64,000 nucleotides of DNA from Erysipelothrix sp. (GCA_018335655.1 JAGXRX010000014.1:1-64000), one strand, 5' to 3'. Positions 52,827 through 61,537 are shown, counted from the stretch's first letter. The notes: a model not told the origin generated them from the letters alone. Numbers and translations: made by a program.

Positions 52827-53339
52827 ATGAATTTCTTAACATTTGAAATGTGGTCACCTTATGTTGTGGGTGTGCTCATTGGCCTTCTAAATCTTGGTTC
52901 AATGCTAGTTTCTAAAAAACCATTAGGTGCATCCACAAGTTTTATGAAAATAGGTGGAATTGGCTTTGGTTTATTCAATAAAGAAAAAGTTGAATCGAAC
53001 GAGTACTATCAAAAAAATGAACTTGAACTTGACTGGGGTATTTTGCTGATTGTGGGTATTATCATTGGTGCTTTCATATCTTCAATCTTATCAGGTAGTT
53101 TCAGTCTTACTGCTGTTCCAACAATGTGGGCAACTGAGATTTCGGATAGTGTTTTTCTAAGATTTCTTATAGCACTTATTGGGGGTCTATTTCTTGGAGT
53201 TGGATCAAGATGGGCTTCAGGGTGTACTAGTGGCCATGGAATAAGCGGTACAAGTCTTTTATCAGTTATTAGTTGGGTGGCATCAATAGCTTTCTTTATT
53301 GGTGGAATTGTGGTTGCCTTTCTAATCTATGGAATGTAG
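52827..53339 (+). CDS. YeeE/YedE family protein, first half
   Basis: 170 residues, four or more membrane segments. The conserved Cys motif is SRWASGCTSGHGISGTSLLS. AAAGGAGG precedes the ATG. Together with the next gene it forms a split YeeE/YedE (TsuA-type) transporter, a family linked to thiosulfate or sulfur transfer across the membrane. Confidence 0.9.
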   Translation: MNFLTFEMWSPYVVGVLIGLLNLGSMLVSKKPLGASTSFMKIGGIGFGLFNKEKVESNEYYQKNELELDWGILLIVGIIIGAFISSILSGSFSLTAVPTMWATEISDSVFLRFLIALIGGLFLGVGSRWASGCTSGHGISGTSLLSVISWVASIAFFIGGIVVAFLIYGM

Positions 53340-53350
53340 AGGGAAACTCA

Positions 53351-53893
53351 ATGAAAAACACTAAAAGATTAATGCAAGGATTATTGATAGGGTTACTGTT
53401 TGGCTTTCTTCTTCAAAAGGGAGGAGTTGCGAATTACAATATCATCATGGGACAACTTAGACTCACTGATTTCACTGTAATTAAAATTATATTTACTGCA
53501 ATCATTGTAGGCATGTTAGGAGTGAGTTACTTGTTTCCTAAAGGATTGGTTTCTGTTAAGACCAAAGCTGGTTCTATAAAGAATGCAATCATTGGTGGCC
53601 TACTATTTGGTGCTGGTTTTGGACTTCTTGGATATTGTCCAGGAACCATTGCTGGGGCAGTAGGAACCGGTGCATTGGATGCAATTACAGGTGGGTTTAT
53701 TGGGATTATTCTAGGTACAGTTCTCTATGCAAATATGTTTAAAACATTAAAAGATAAAGGAATTCATACAACTGATAAATACAGTGAATTCAGTCTATTC
53801 CACAAGATACCTGGCAATCCATTTAGATACACTCTGCCTATTAGTGCAGTTCTTGTAGTTGTCTTGCTTGTAATCGAGTCTGTAGGACTTTAG
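53351..53893 (+). CDS. YeeE/YedE family protein, second half
   Basis: 180 residues with LLQKGGVANYNIIMGQLRLTDF and the Cys motif FGLLGYCPGTIAGAVGTGALDA. An in-frame start 78 nt upstream lies within the previous gene; the ATG at 53351 follows GAGGG and gives the family N-terminus. Complements the preceding gene as the second half of the transporter. Last gene before copy F. Confidence 0.9.
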   Translation: MKNTKRLMQGLLIGLLFGFLLQKGGVANYNIIMGQLRLTDFTVIKIIFTAIIVGMLGVSYLFPKGLVSVKTKAGSIKNAIIGGLLFGAGFGLLGYCPGTIAGAVGTGALDAITGGFIGIILGTVLYANMFKTLKDKGIHTTDKYSEFSLFHKIPGNPFRYTLPISAVLVVVLLVIESVGL

Positions 53894-54328
53894 TTATATA
53901 ACCACTAGGTTTAAAGATCATTTTTGATTAGTCGTTGATTATTTACTTTAGGTATCTAAGGTATAGGTAGGGGGATTGGTAGTCTTCTCTCATCCATACC
54001 TTTATGATATAGAAACCATAGGATCAAACCTATGGTTTTGTGCTTTTATAATGTTTTATGGTAAGTGAAATGATGATATTTCATAAAGACTTGATGAGTG
54101 ACTTAAGCAAATTATTGTTAAATTAACAACTTGTATCACAATTAAATCAAAGAAATCATTCAATTCAAAACTCAGTTTAATCACTGAAATAACCAAATTA
54201 TATCAATTAACCCCAATTTGAATGCAATCACCCCAAAAACGGTTAAAGATACTAGATTTTGATAAAGTAGGGATTGTAAAAATGTGATGTTTTGCACAAA
54301 ATTTCAAAAAGGATGGAGGGTAAACCTA
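53894..54328. other. Spacer with copy F, upstream of the surface protein
   Basis: Only copy F is recognised. The rest is AT-rich, with no gene. A promoter for the surface protein should lie here but I see no clear -35/-10 pair. Confidence 0.5.
53984..54042 (+). repeat. tRNA-Leu 3'-end/terminator copy F
   Basis: CATCCATACC, spacer and hairpin align with the reference at about 36 of 45 positions. The stem has become CCATAGG / CCTATGG through matched changes on both arms, so the hairpin is conserved although the sequence is not. Confidence 0.75.
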
Positions 54329-56899
54329 ATGAAATTGATGAGTGATATAAGTAAGCGATTTACAGTATTAATGATGGTATTTACAATGTTGGTGGGATTA
54401 GCTCAATTTGGAGTTTACTCACAAGCAGTCACAGTTCCAGAAACAGGAGTGACACAAACATTTGATTTATCAATTGGCAATGTAACGATTAACAGTCCTG
54501 GAACATATGTCATTACACAAAGTGTAGAAGGTGTTACTCGTAATACAATAATCATCAATAGTAATGCAACGGTTTATCTTAGTGGTGTTAATATTCAGGT
54601 TTTAAAGCCAGTTAGCAGAGATGACTACAGTAAACCAAATCCAATAAATATTAGTGGATCATTTACTGTGGATTTATATCTAGTTGATGGCTCTACAAAT
54701 ACACTTGCTTCTGAAGAGGGTACAATAGTTTCTGGGGGATGGATTAGAAATGGTAGTGGTAAGGCAGCACTTCGAGTTCCTGCTGGTGCAACACTTAATA
54801 TCTATGGTAGTAGTGGGGTATTACATGCCACTGGTGCACAAGGAAAGAATCATTACGATTATGCTGCTAGAGGTGGTGGGGGATCTGCCATTGGTGGTAA
54901 TGGAGGAATCAATAATAGTGGGGAACACTATTTTGAACCAGCTGAAGCCAGTGGACGTGTAAACATCTATGGTGGAACCATTGTAGCTTTAGGGGGAGCT
55001 GCAATGGGTCATCATGGACAAGGGGGTAATGCTATCGGTTCTGGTGGTTTGGAATATGATGGTGTACCAGTTGCAAATGGTGCTGTAAGCATATATGGAG
55101 GGAATGTATCTCTAACGGGTGGACTAGGCACGTGGAGTCAACGCTCTGGATATGCAGTTGCGGGAGATCTACATTACCATGGTGGTAAGCTAGTTGCTAA
55201 GTCAGCACCAGAGGGAAATACTCTTGTGTCACCACTAAGTAAAGCACCACTAACTACTCCAATTCAATATGCGTGGAGATTAAATGCAGTGGATGAATTG
55301 GAAGTGTCTTATGTTAGTGCATATACTTTTGAAAGTACTCAAAGATTTGTCGAATTACAAGAAGATTTCTCAGGTCCATACAATGTTAATGCAGCAAAAA
55401 CTGCAGCACAAAATGCAAGTTATTTGGATACAACACAAGCTATCGCAACTTCAGAAACAATCATTATTAATACACTAAAAGAGGTTGCAGAACTCGCGGT
55501 CAATAATGATGAAATTACAGTAAGTGTGAATAAAGTAACTTATGTATTACCAACTGCAGGGACATCTGCAAAACCATTAGGGACAGATGGAAGTTATGCT
55601 TTCACGATTACGCTAACTCATGGAGAATACATCCTAACCACAGATGAGTTAGCAATCGCAATTGTTGCGACAGCATTTGATGGAGTGAGTGATGTGGATG
55701 CAGTCGCAGCTGCAAAACTAGCTGCTCAAAATGCAAGTTATTTAGATACAACCCAAGCTGTGGCTATAACAGAAACAGTGATTAGGAATACTTTAAAAGT
55801 AGTTGCAGAATTAGCAATCAGTAATGAAAGTATTGCAGTTACAATAAATAGAATTAAGTATGTATTACCAATTGCAGGAACATCTGCAAATCCATTAGGA
55901 GTTGATGGAAGCTATACCTTCACAGTTACGGTGAGTAAAGGTGATGAAACCTTAACGAGTGATGAAGATAGTATTGCGATCATTGCCACTGCTTATGAAG
56001 GAGTGAGTGATGCTCATGCTGTAGCCACTGCAAAAGCAGCAGCAGAAGCTGCAAAGTATCTTGATACAACTCAAGCAATCGCAACCTCAGAAGACATCAT
56101 AAAAGATACATTAAAGGATATTGCACAATTAGCAGTTAATGATGAAGCGATTACTGTTAGTGTAAACATTATTTCCTATGTCTTACCAATAGAAGGAACA
56201 CCTTCAAATCCAACTGGGATTGATGGTAGTGTTACATTCACCATCACAGTAAGTAAAGGTGATCAAATTTTAACTACAGAAGAAATGATAATCATCATCA
56301 AAGCGACACATACGAAACTGTATAACCCAGATGTTATTGTCGAAAAAGATGAGAATGCTTTTGAGTTCGACGCATCAGGACTAGAACATGTCGTTATATT
56401 TAGTGATGAAGAAAGAGTTCATGAAGTGTTTGTTAAACTAGTATTCTCAGTATTAACAGGAATAAATGTTCCAACAGAAGATAAGAATCTCATCGATACT
56501 TTCATCAAGACTGTACTAAATTATAATAAGTCTGAAGTATTCTTAGTTGATATTTCACTTTTCAAAATGGTCGGTGAAACATCAACTCCAATCACTAATA
56601 CATTAGAAGAGGTAACCATTAGTTTCACTTTACCAGTTGCATTTAGAGGTGTGGAGTTTGATTTAATTCGTGTTCATGATGATGAAGTAGAAGTGATCGA
56701 GTATATCCTTGATGAAGAAACATATGTAATCACATTTACAAGTAATAAGTTTTCAACATTCTCACTTGTTTCCCAGTTAGAGGAAGAAATCGTCTTACCA
56801 GAAACATCAGATAGTTCAAAACTGTTTAATTGGTTATTGATGTTGCTAGGATTTGCACTACTAGCTGTAAGTGTAGGGTTTGATAAGAAGAGTGATTAG
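54329..56899 (+). CDS. Cell-surface protein with beta-helix-like N-terminus and three tandem repeats
   Basis: 856 residues. Signal peptide (MKLMSDISKRFTVLMMVFTM ...). Residues 35-310 resemble carbohydrate-binding beta-helix proteins, with glycine-rich runs such as RGGGGSAIGGNGG and VNIYGGTIVALGG. Then three repeats of 106 residues starting AAQNASYLDTTQAIATSE (about residues 359, 465, 571). The C-terminus has LPETSDSSKLFNWLLMLLGF followed by FDKKSD, a sorting-signal layout (LPXT, membrane helix, basic tail) with Ser for Gly. GGAGGG supports the ATG at 54329. Confidence 0.85.
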   Translation: MKLMSDISKRFTVLMMVFTMLVGLAQFGVYSQAVTVPETGVTQTFDLSIGNVTINSPGTYVITQSVEGVTRNTIIINSNATVYLSGVNIQVLKPVSRDDYSKPNPINISGSFTVDLYLVDGSTNTLASEEGTIVSGGWIRNGSGKAALRVPAGATLNIYGSSGVLHATGAQGKNHYDYAARGGGGSAIGGNGGINNSGEHYFEPAEASGRVNIYGGTIVALGGAAMGHHGQGGNAIGSGGLEYDGVPVANGAVSIYGGNVSLTGGLGTWSQRSGYAVAGDLHYHGGKLVAKSAPEGNTLVSPLSKAPLTTPIQYAWRLNAVDELEVSYVSAYTFESTQRFVELQEDFSGPYNVNAAKTAAQNASYLDTTQAIATSETIIINTLKEVAELAVNNDEITVSVNKVTYVLPTAGTSAKPLGTDGSYAFTITLTHGEYILTTDELAIAIVATAFDGVSDVDAVAAAKLAAQNASYLDTTQAVAITETVIRNTLKVVAELAISNESIAVTINRIKYVLPIAGTSANPLGVDGSYTFTVTVSKGDETLTSDEDSIAIIATAYEGVSDAHAVATAKAAAEAAKYLDTTQAIATSEDIIKDTLKDIAQLAVNDEAITVSVNIISYVLPIEGTPSNPTGIDGSVTFTITVSKGDQILTTEEMIIIIKATHTKLYNPDVIVEKDENAFEFDASGLEHVVIFSDEERVHEVFVKLVFSVLTGINVPTEDKNLIDTFIKTVLNYNKSEVFLVDISLFKMVGETSTPITNTLEEVTISFTLPVAFRGVEFDLIRVHDDEVEVIEYILDEETYVITFTSNKFSTFSLVSQLEEEIVLPETSDSSKLFNWLLMLLGFALLAVSVGFDKKSD
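55403..56356 (+). repeat. Three in-frame tandem repeats of 318 bp
   Basis: Units begin at about 55403, 55721 and 56039, each exactly 106 codons. Units 1 and 2 are closer to each other at the protein level than either is to unit 3 at its end. Confidence 0.85.
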
Positions 56900-56960
56900 T
56901 CAAACAAAGACTAATTGAAGAATACTTGGTTTTTTTACCCAAAAGATATATGTTGAGATT

Positions 56961-56988
56961 GAACCATAGGATAAAACCTATGGTTTTA
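56961..56988 (+). repeat. tRNA-Leu terminator-like copy G, behind the surface protein gene
   Basis: GAACCATAGGATAAAACCTA and TGGTTTT. It matches the hairpin of copy F with one or two differences. The tRNA-derived part is not recognisable. It also works as terminator of the surface protein gene. Confidence 0.6.
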
Positions 56989-57140
56989 GTATCTTTATAT
57001 ACATGTATGTAATTCGATGAATTCAACACAATCTATTCATTAATAACCTCTGATTAAATTGGCTCATTGTTCTATATTCAGATATGTACAATCAGTAAGT
57101 GGTATAATAGGGATATTAAAGAGATAAGGAGTGTCACACC

Positions 57141-57563
57141 ATGATATTCATTACAGAGTTAAAAAATAAGAAATATGCTCATGCTTTTTCAGAATTAAAA
57201 CTATTCGAAAAGATCGGTCAGTTTGCGAAAGCGGCTGGAATTAAAGTTATTTATGGAGCATTAATACTCTTTTACACTTTACAAGAGCATGCAACTCCTA
57301 AGCTAGCTAAGTCAATTATCATTGGTGCACTTGGTTATTTTATCTTGCCTACTGATTTCATACCTGACTTTTTACCAATAGTAGGATTCTCTGATGATTT
57401 AACAGCACTAATTGCAGCGCTTGTAGCCGTTGCATTATATGTGACTCAAGAAATTAAGTTTAAGGCAAAAGACAGACTTCATGTTTGGTTTGGTGAGTAT
57501 GATCATGAGATACTTGCAGATCTTGAAAAGAAAATAGACGCTTCACAAAGAAAGACTCGATAG
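57141..57563 (+). CDS. DUF1232 (YkvA) membrane protein
   Basis: 140 residues. The DUF1232 signature ALGYFILPTDFIPDFLPIVGFSDDLTAL is near residues 80-107, flanked by hydrophobic segments. Function unknown. An extended -10 TGGTATAAT (about 57102-57110) and AAGGAG precede it. Confidence 0.9.
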   Translation: MIFITELKNKKYAHAFSELKLFEKIGQFAKAAGIKVIYGALILFYTLQEHATPKLAKSIIIGALGYFILPTDFIPDFLPIVGFSDDLTALIAALVAVALYVTQEIKFKAKDRLHVWFGEYDHEILADLEKKIDASQRKTR

Positions 57564-57587
57564 ACACAAACGTGTCTATCTTTTTTT
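57559..57587 (+). terminator. Terminator after the DUF1232 gene
   Basis: GATAGACAC-AAAC-GTGTCTATC plus seven T. The stop codon is inside the stem. Confidence 0.92.
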
Positions 57588-57786
57588 GAGTAAATAGAAT
57601 TATTACCTTTTTAATTATTATCTGATATAATATGGCAAGTTAATCCATTGATATTCAAAGTATTTTTGGTTTAGCTTATCCTATGAAAAATTTCAAACTG
57701 TCTTGTCAGCATTCTGCTTTATCAAAGTGAATCTGATAAACAGTTTATTCTTTAAGATTATTACACTAACATGATTGGAGAACTCC

Positions 57787-59034
57787 ATGTTTTTTTTAAA
57801 TAACCCACAAAGCATCAAAACCAGACCAGTTAACCCATTTAGATATATTATCTTAGGAATACTCATTATGCTGATGATTGGTACTGTATATACATACAGT
57901 GTTTTTAGAGTTGCCTTAGAAGTGAAATTTAATCTTTCAACATCTTTAAGTGGACTACCATATATGGTTGCGTTGGCTTCATATGCACTTTTCATGTTAA
58001 TCGGTGGGAAATTTGTCCATACAACACATCCAAGAAATATGATGCTTGTAGGAGGATTTTTGGTTGCGTTAGGTTGGATACTATCTTCGTTTACGACTAA
58101 TATCGTACTCTTCACATTAACATATGGATTAATAAGTGGTGCAGGTGTAGGAATAGTATATGGTGTCCCAATGGCAGTAGTTGCTCGTTGGTTTCCACAC
58201 AGAAAAGGATTGGTTGTAGGAAGTGTTCTTATTGGATTTGGATTATCACCTATTATTACTGCTCCTTTAGCCAGTACTCTAGTATCTCAATTTGGTGTTA
58301 TGAATGCATTCTTGTATCTTGGATTAGGATTTCTTGTTTTACTTCCACTTTTATCATGGACATTCAAGTATCCAGAGGATCAAAGATCACTTCAAGAACA
58401 TAAACATGCTTCATCACAACTATCAAATATGAACACAAAAGACATGATTAGAAGTAAAACATTCAAAGGGCTTTATCTTAACTTCATACTAGGTACAACA
58501 ATCGGTCTAATGTTGATAGGTCTCACTGCGAATGTAGGGATTCAGTTTATTGGTCTTGAGACATCTGAGGTAAGTCAATGGATGGCATTATTTGCAATAT
58601 TTAATGGAATAGGAAGACCAATCTTTGGATGGTTAACAGACAGACTTGATTCAAGAGCTGCCATGTTGATATCCTATACATTCATTAGTATCGCTTCACT
58701 CACATTATTATTTTGGGGTAAAGATAACTTTACTGTTTACATCCTTGCATTTTGTATATATTGGTTTAACTTAGGAGGGTGGCTAGCTATTGCGCCGACA
58801 TCAACACTTCGCTTATATGGAATGAAAAACTACAGTCAAAACTATGGAGTAGTATTTACAGCATATGGCTTTGGTGCAATTCTAGGTGTGCTCTCTTCTG
58901 GAGTAATTCTTGATTTGTTTAATAATTACCAGTTCGTCTTTATTTTCATTATTGCATTATGTTGTCTAGGCATTATTATTACGAAACTATTCTTTAATGC
59001 TAATTCAATGATGTCAAAGAATCAATTATCGTAG
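57787..59034 (+). CDS. MFS transporter, oxalate/formate antiporter-like (OFA family)
   Basis: 415 residues, 12 membrane segments. N-terminal RYIILGILIMLMIGTVYTYSVFRVALE, the MFS loop ARWFPHRKGLVVGSVLIGFGLSP and the second-half GIGRPIFGWLTDRLDSR match the OFA group. Members carry small carboxylates. A TTGGAGA site points to the ATG at 57787. Substrate not assigned; formate would suit a hydrogenase-bearing fermenter, but that is a guess. Confidence 0.88.
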   Translation: MFFLNNPQSIKTRPVNPFRYIILGILIMLMIGTVYTYSVFRVALEVKFNLSTSLSGLPYMVALASYALFMLIGGKFVHTTHPRNMMLVGGFLVALGWILSSFTTNIVLFTLTYGLISGAGVGIVYGVPMAVVARWFPHRKGLVVGSVLIGFGLSPIITAPLASTLVSQFGVMNAFLYLGLGFLVLLPLLSWTFKYPEDQRSLQEHKHASSQLSNMNTKDMIRSKTFKGLYLNFILGTTIGLMLIGLTANVGIQFIGLETSEVSQWMALFAIFNGIGRPIFGWLTDRLDSRAAMLISYTFISIASLTLLFWGKDNFTVYILAFCIYWFNLGGWLAIAPTSTLRLYGMKNYSQNYGVVFTAYGFGAILGVLSSGVILDLFNNYQFVFIFIIALCCLGIIITKLFFNANSMMSKNQLS

Positions 59035-59237
59035 AACTCTATTTATTAGATACAACTTAATCATTTAGATAGAAGGACTAGTTTATTAGTCCTTTTAATT
59101 GGTTAAAAATAAGGACATTAGCTAAGTATTGTCTTCATATAATTAGTAATGGAATGTTTTTATAGATGTAATGATTGAGAAAAACGTTAATAAATAAGTC
59201 TAAATGCTACAATGAAGTTAAATGGAGGGTATAAACA

Positions 59238-59447
59238 ATGAAACTGGGGTTAAGAAAAACTAGTCTTAAGCAATCTCTAAAGGCAAGAACTACGGGGAAG
59301 CTTAAACGTAGTATTAAGAAAACTGTAAATCCACTTTATGGGAAAAAAGGGGTTGGATTTGCTACTGATCCTAAAAGAGCAACATATAGTAAAGTCTATA
59401 AAAAAACATCATTTGACCTAATGAAATTCTTAGGATTAAGGAAATAG
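59238..59447 (+). CDS. Small basic conserved hypothetical protein
   Basis: 69 residues, very basic: MKLGLRKTSLKQSLKARTTG, LKRSIKKTVNPLYGKKGVGF, then TDPKRATYSKVYKKTSF. I recall similar short proteins in Bacillota with the YGKKG.G...DPK.A.YNK.Y.KT pattern; the function is unknown. GGAGGG precedes the ATG. Followed by a 39-codon hydrophobic frame. Confidence 0.75.
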   Translation: MKLGLRKTSLKQSLKARTTGKLKRSIKKTVNPLYGKKGVGFATDPKRATYSKVYKKTSFDLMKFLGLRK

Positions 59448-59455
59448 TAATAATT

Positions 59456-59575
59456 ATGAAAATGGTAATGAAATTCATATTAATACTACTTGGAATAGTA
59501 TTAGCTGTAGCGGTTGCTTTTATAGGAGGAATAATAATGGCAGCAAAACAACAAAAGTTCCTAAATAAGCGGTAA
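59456..59575 (+). CDS. Possible 39-residue membrane peptide
   Basis: MKMVMKFILILLGIVLAVAV and the rest AFIGGIIMAAKQQKFLNKR, a single hydrophobic helix with basic ends. The start is 9 nt after the basic protein's stop; AAGGAA is rather far upstream. Composition looks real but evidence is thin. Confidence 0.4.
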   Translation: MKMVMKFILILLGIVLAVAVAFIGGIIMAAKQQKFLNKR

Positions 59576-59764
59576 TTCAAAGTCATAAAAAAACATAGAC
59601 TTGGAATCATTATGATTGATAAGCAAATCCATTCATTTTAGATATTGAACTATGAAACGATTCATACAATTTTCATTATTTACATAATTATTTATTTATA
59701 TTATCATAAGCTTAATGCATAATATAAAACTCACACAATCAATTTTTATTGAAAGGAGGTTTTC

Positions 59765-61024
59765 ATGGACAAAAGCCACAGTTTTGATAGTGCAATCGTA
59801 GGTGCACTTCATGCAGGGACATGGGAGTGGAACGTTCAAAGTGGTGAATTGAGAATCAATGAACGTTGGGCAGAAATGATTGGATACACACTTGAAGAAC
59901 TAGAACCTATAAGCATTTCAACATGGTTGAAGTTTGCTCACCCTGAAGATTTAAAAAAATCAGTCATTGAACTAAAAAAACTATTCTCAAAAGAGATTCA
60001 AACATATTCCTTTGAAGCAAGAATGAAACATAAAGATGGCCATTGGATTTGGGTGTTAGACACTGGAAGTGTTATTGAGTGGACAGATAGTGGTAAACCT
60101 TTAATAGCACTTGGAGCACACATTGATATTACTCAACGCAAAGAGATTCAATTCAAGCTGCAAGAAAACGAAAAAATGCTTAGACAAATTATTGATAACT
60201 CAAATGATGTTATTTATCGCTTATCCGTTGATGGTAAGTTTACTTATTTATCAATCGCATGGCAATGCATGTTTGGGTATACTGTTGAAGAGGCGATAGG
60301 AGAATCTTTTGAGAAGTACATTCATCCAGAGGATTTAGAATTGGCTAAAAGTTTTTTGGAGAAAGTTACCAAAACAAAGAAGACTCAACAGTTTAGAGGA
60401 TATCGCTTTTCTGATATAAATGGTCAATGGATTTATCTTGAAACCAATGCATCTCCGATTATTGAAGATGACAACATTGTTGGATTTGCGGGAGTAGCTA
60501 GAAATATTACGGAGCTAATTAAGAAGCAAAAAGAAATAGAATATTTAAGTTATCATGACCAATTAACACGATTTAAGAATCGACATTTCTTGGTTGAATT
60601 TGAAATTGAGATAAATAAACCAGAGAATTTCCCATTAAGTATTATTTCAATTGATATTAATGATTTAAAAGTTATCAATGATAAATATGGACATCATCGT
60701 GGAGATCAACTGATTCAAAAAGCAGCAGAAATTGTTCAAAGCAATATTCCGTTTAAAGATTACATGTTTAGAATGGGAGGGGATGAGTTTCTAATTTTCC
60801 TGCCTCAAACGACTAATGAAGAAGCTAAGAAGATTAAAACTACAATAGAACAAGAAATCCAAGCAAATAGTTCTGATGAGTTTCCATTGTCACTCGCCAT
60901 TGGCTTCCATATTAAAGAAACACCATCATTAGACTTATTTGATGATGTGAGAAAAGCAGATCAACATATGTATAAGAATAAAGAAAAATCAAAGAAGAAG
61001 ATTCTAGGGTTGTTTGGTACGTAA
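59765..61024 (+). CDS. PAS-PAS-GGDEF diguanylate cyclase
   Basis: 419 residues. Two PAS domains with PAC motifs (WEWNVQSGELRINERWAEMIGYT..; VIYRLSVDGKFTYLSIAWQCMFGYT..) and a GGDEF domain with intact FRMGGDEFLIF near residues 337-347. No membrane segment. It should make cyclic-di-GMP. The usual RXXD inhibitory site upstream of GGDEF is absent (FKDYMFR). A strong AAAGGAGG precedes the ATG. It is the synthetic counterpart of the broken HD-GYP gene. Confidence 0.93.
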   Translation: MDKSHSFDSAIVGALHAGTWEWNVQSGELRINERWAEMIGYTLEELEPISISTWLKFAHPEDLKKSVIELKKLFSKEIQTYSFEARMKHKDGHWIWVLDTGSVIEWTDSGKPLIALGAHIDITQRKEIQFKLQENEKMLRQIIDNSNDVIYRLSVDGKFTYLSIAWQCMFGYTVEEAIGESFEKYIHPEDLELAKSFLEKVTKTKKTQQFRGYRFSDINGQWIYLETNASPIIEDDNIVGFAGVARNITELIKKQKEIEYLSYHDQLTRFKNRHFLVEFEIEINKPENFPLSIISIDINDLKVINDKYGHHRGDQLIQKAAEIVQSNIPFKDYMFRMGGDEFLIFLPQTTNEEAKKIKTTIEQEIQANSSDEFPLSLAIGFHIKETPSLDLFDDVRKADQHMYKNKEKSKKKILGLFGT

Positions 61025-61063
61025 TGAATTCCTACCAAGTTTTGTCCATTAATATACACTAAG

Positions 61064-61094
61064 ATAATAGTCATGAAAATGACTATTATTTTTG
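61064..61094 (+). terminator. Terminator after the GGDEF gene
   Basis: ATAATAGTCAT-GAAA-ATGACTATTAT then T. GAAA loop, 11-bp stem. Confidence 0.92.
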
Positions 61095-61289
61095 TGGTAT
61101 AAATCAAAGATGACCATGGTTTTGATCTCAAGTCATCACTCATATACAGACTAGATCTAATGTATCAAAAGATACAATCATGTCACTTTTCTTTCACGAA
61201 TCTGAAACACAAATCACTTTTATGAAAACACTGTAAACACTTTATCTTAATGCTCTCTTATGGTACACTTCTACTGTTATGAGGTATCT

Positions 61290-61369
61290 AGATGAAATAC
61301 TCGTCAGACTTAACTCTATCAAGTCCTTTATCTAGCTAAGCATAGATCGTTATCACGACTATGTTTTTT
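61290..61369 (+). ncRNA. Unidentified structured leader with terminator
   Basis: CTAGAT (about 61289) can pair with ATCTAG (about 61331), enclosing GACTT-AACTCTATC-AAGTC. Then CATAG-A-TCGT-TATC-ACGA-CTATG and six T (61341-61369) form a terminator. The arrangement of aptamer-like stems plus terminator upstream of the purine riboswitch suggests another attenuator, but I do not recognise the class. Confidence 0.35.
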
Positions 61370-61387
61370 GTTTCATAACACTCTATC

Positions 61388-61458
61388 GTTTTGTATATCT
61401 GTGGAAATATGGTCCGCAAGTCTCTACCTCCTTACCCTAAATGAGGAGACTACAAAAC
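61388..61458 (+). ncRNA. Purine riboswitch aptamer, guanine class
   Basis: P1 pairs GTTTTGTA (61388-61395) with TACAAAAC (61451-61458). The core elements ATATGG, TCTCTACC and GACTAC are at the expected positions, with CCGCAAG and CCTAAATG loops like those of the xpt riboswitch. The base equivalent to position 74 is C (61450), which gives guanine/hypoxanthine specificity. Confidence 0.9.
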
Positions 61459-61496
61459 AAACGTAGGCTTTTTTAGCTATTTTTGTTTTTCACTAG

Positions 61497-61522
61497 AGAC
61501 ACCAGCCAAGGTGTCTTTTCTA
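61497..61522 (+). terminator. Riboswitch-controlled terminator before purE
   Basis: AGACACC-AGCCAA-GGTGTCT plus T run, 39 nt after the aptamer. With guanine bound P1 is stable and this hairpin can form, stopping transcription. Confidence 0.75.
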
Positions 61523-61537
61523 TTGAAAGGAGTGTTT

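Noticed and set aside
55403-56356. Regular repeats suggesting a CRISPR array or satellite
   Set aside because: The units are 318 bp, stay in frame and encode a protein domain; there are no short repeats with unique spacers anywhere in the window.
32188-57000. Insertion sequence, phage or integrase genes in the accessory part
   Set aside because: I looked for transposase, recombinase, relaxase and phage structural motifs on both strands and found none; mobility is inferred only from the repeat pattern.
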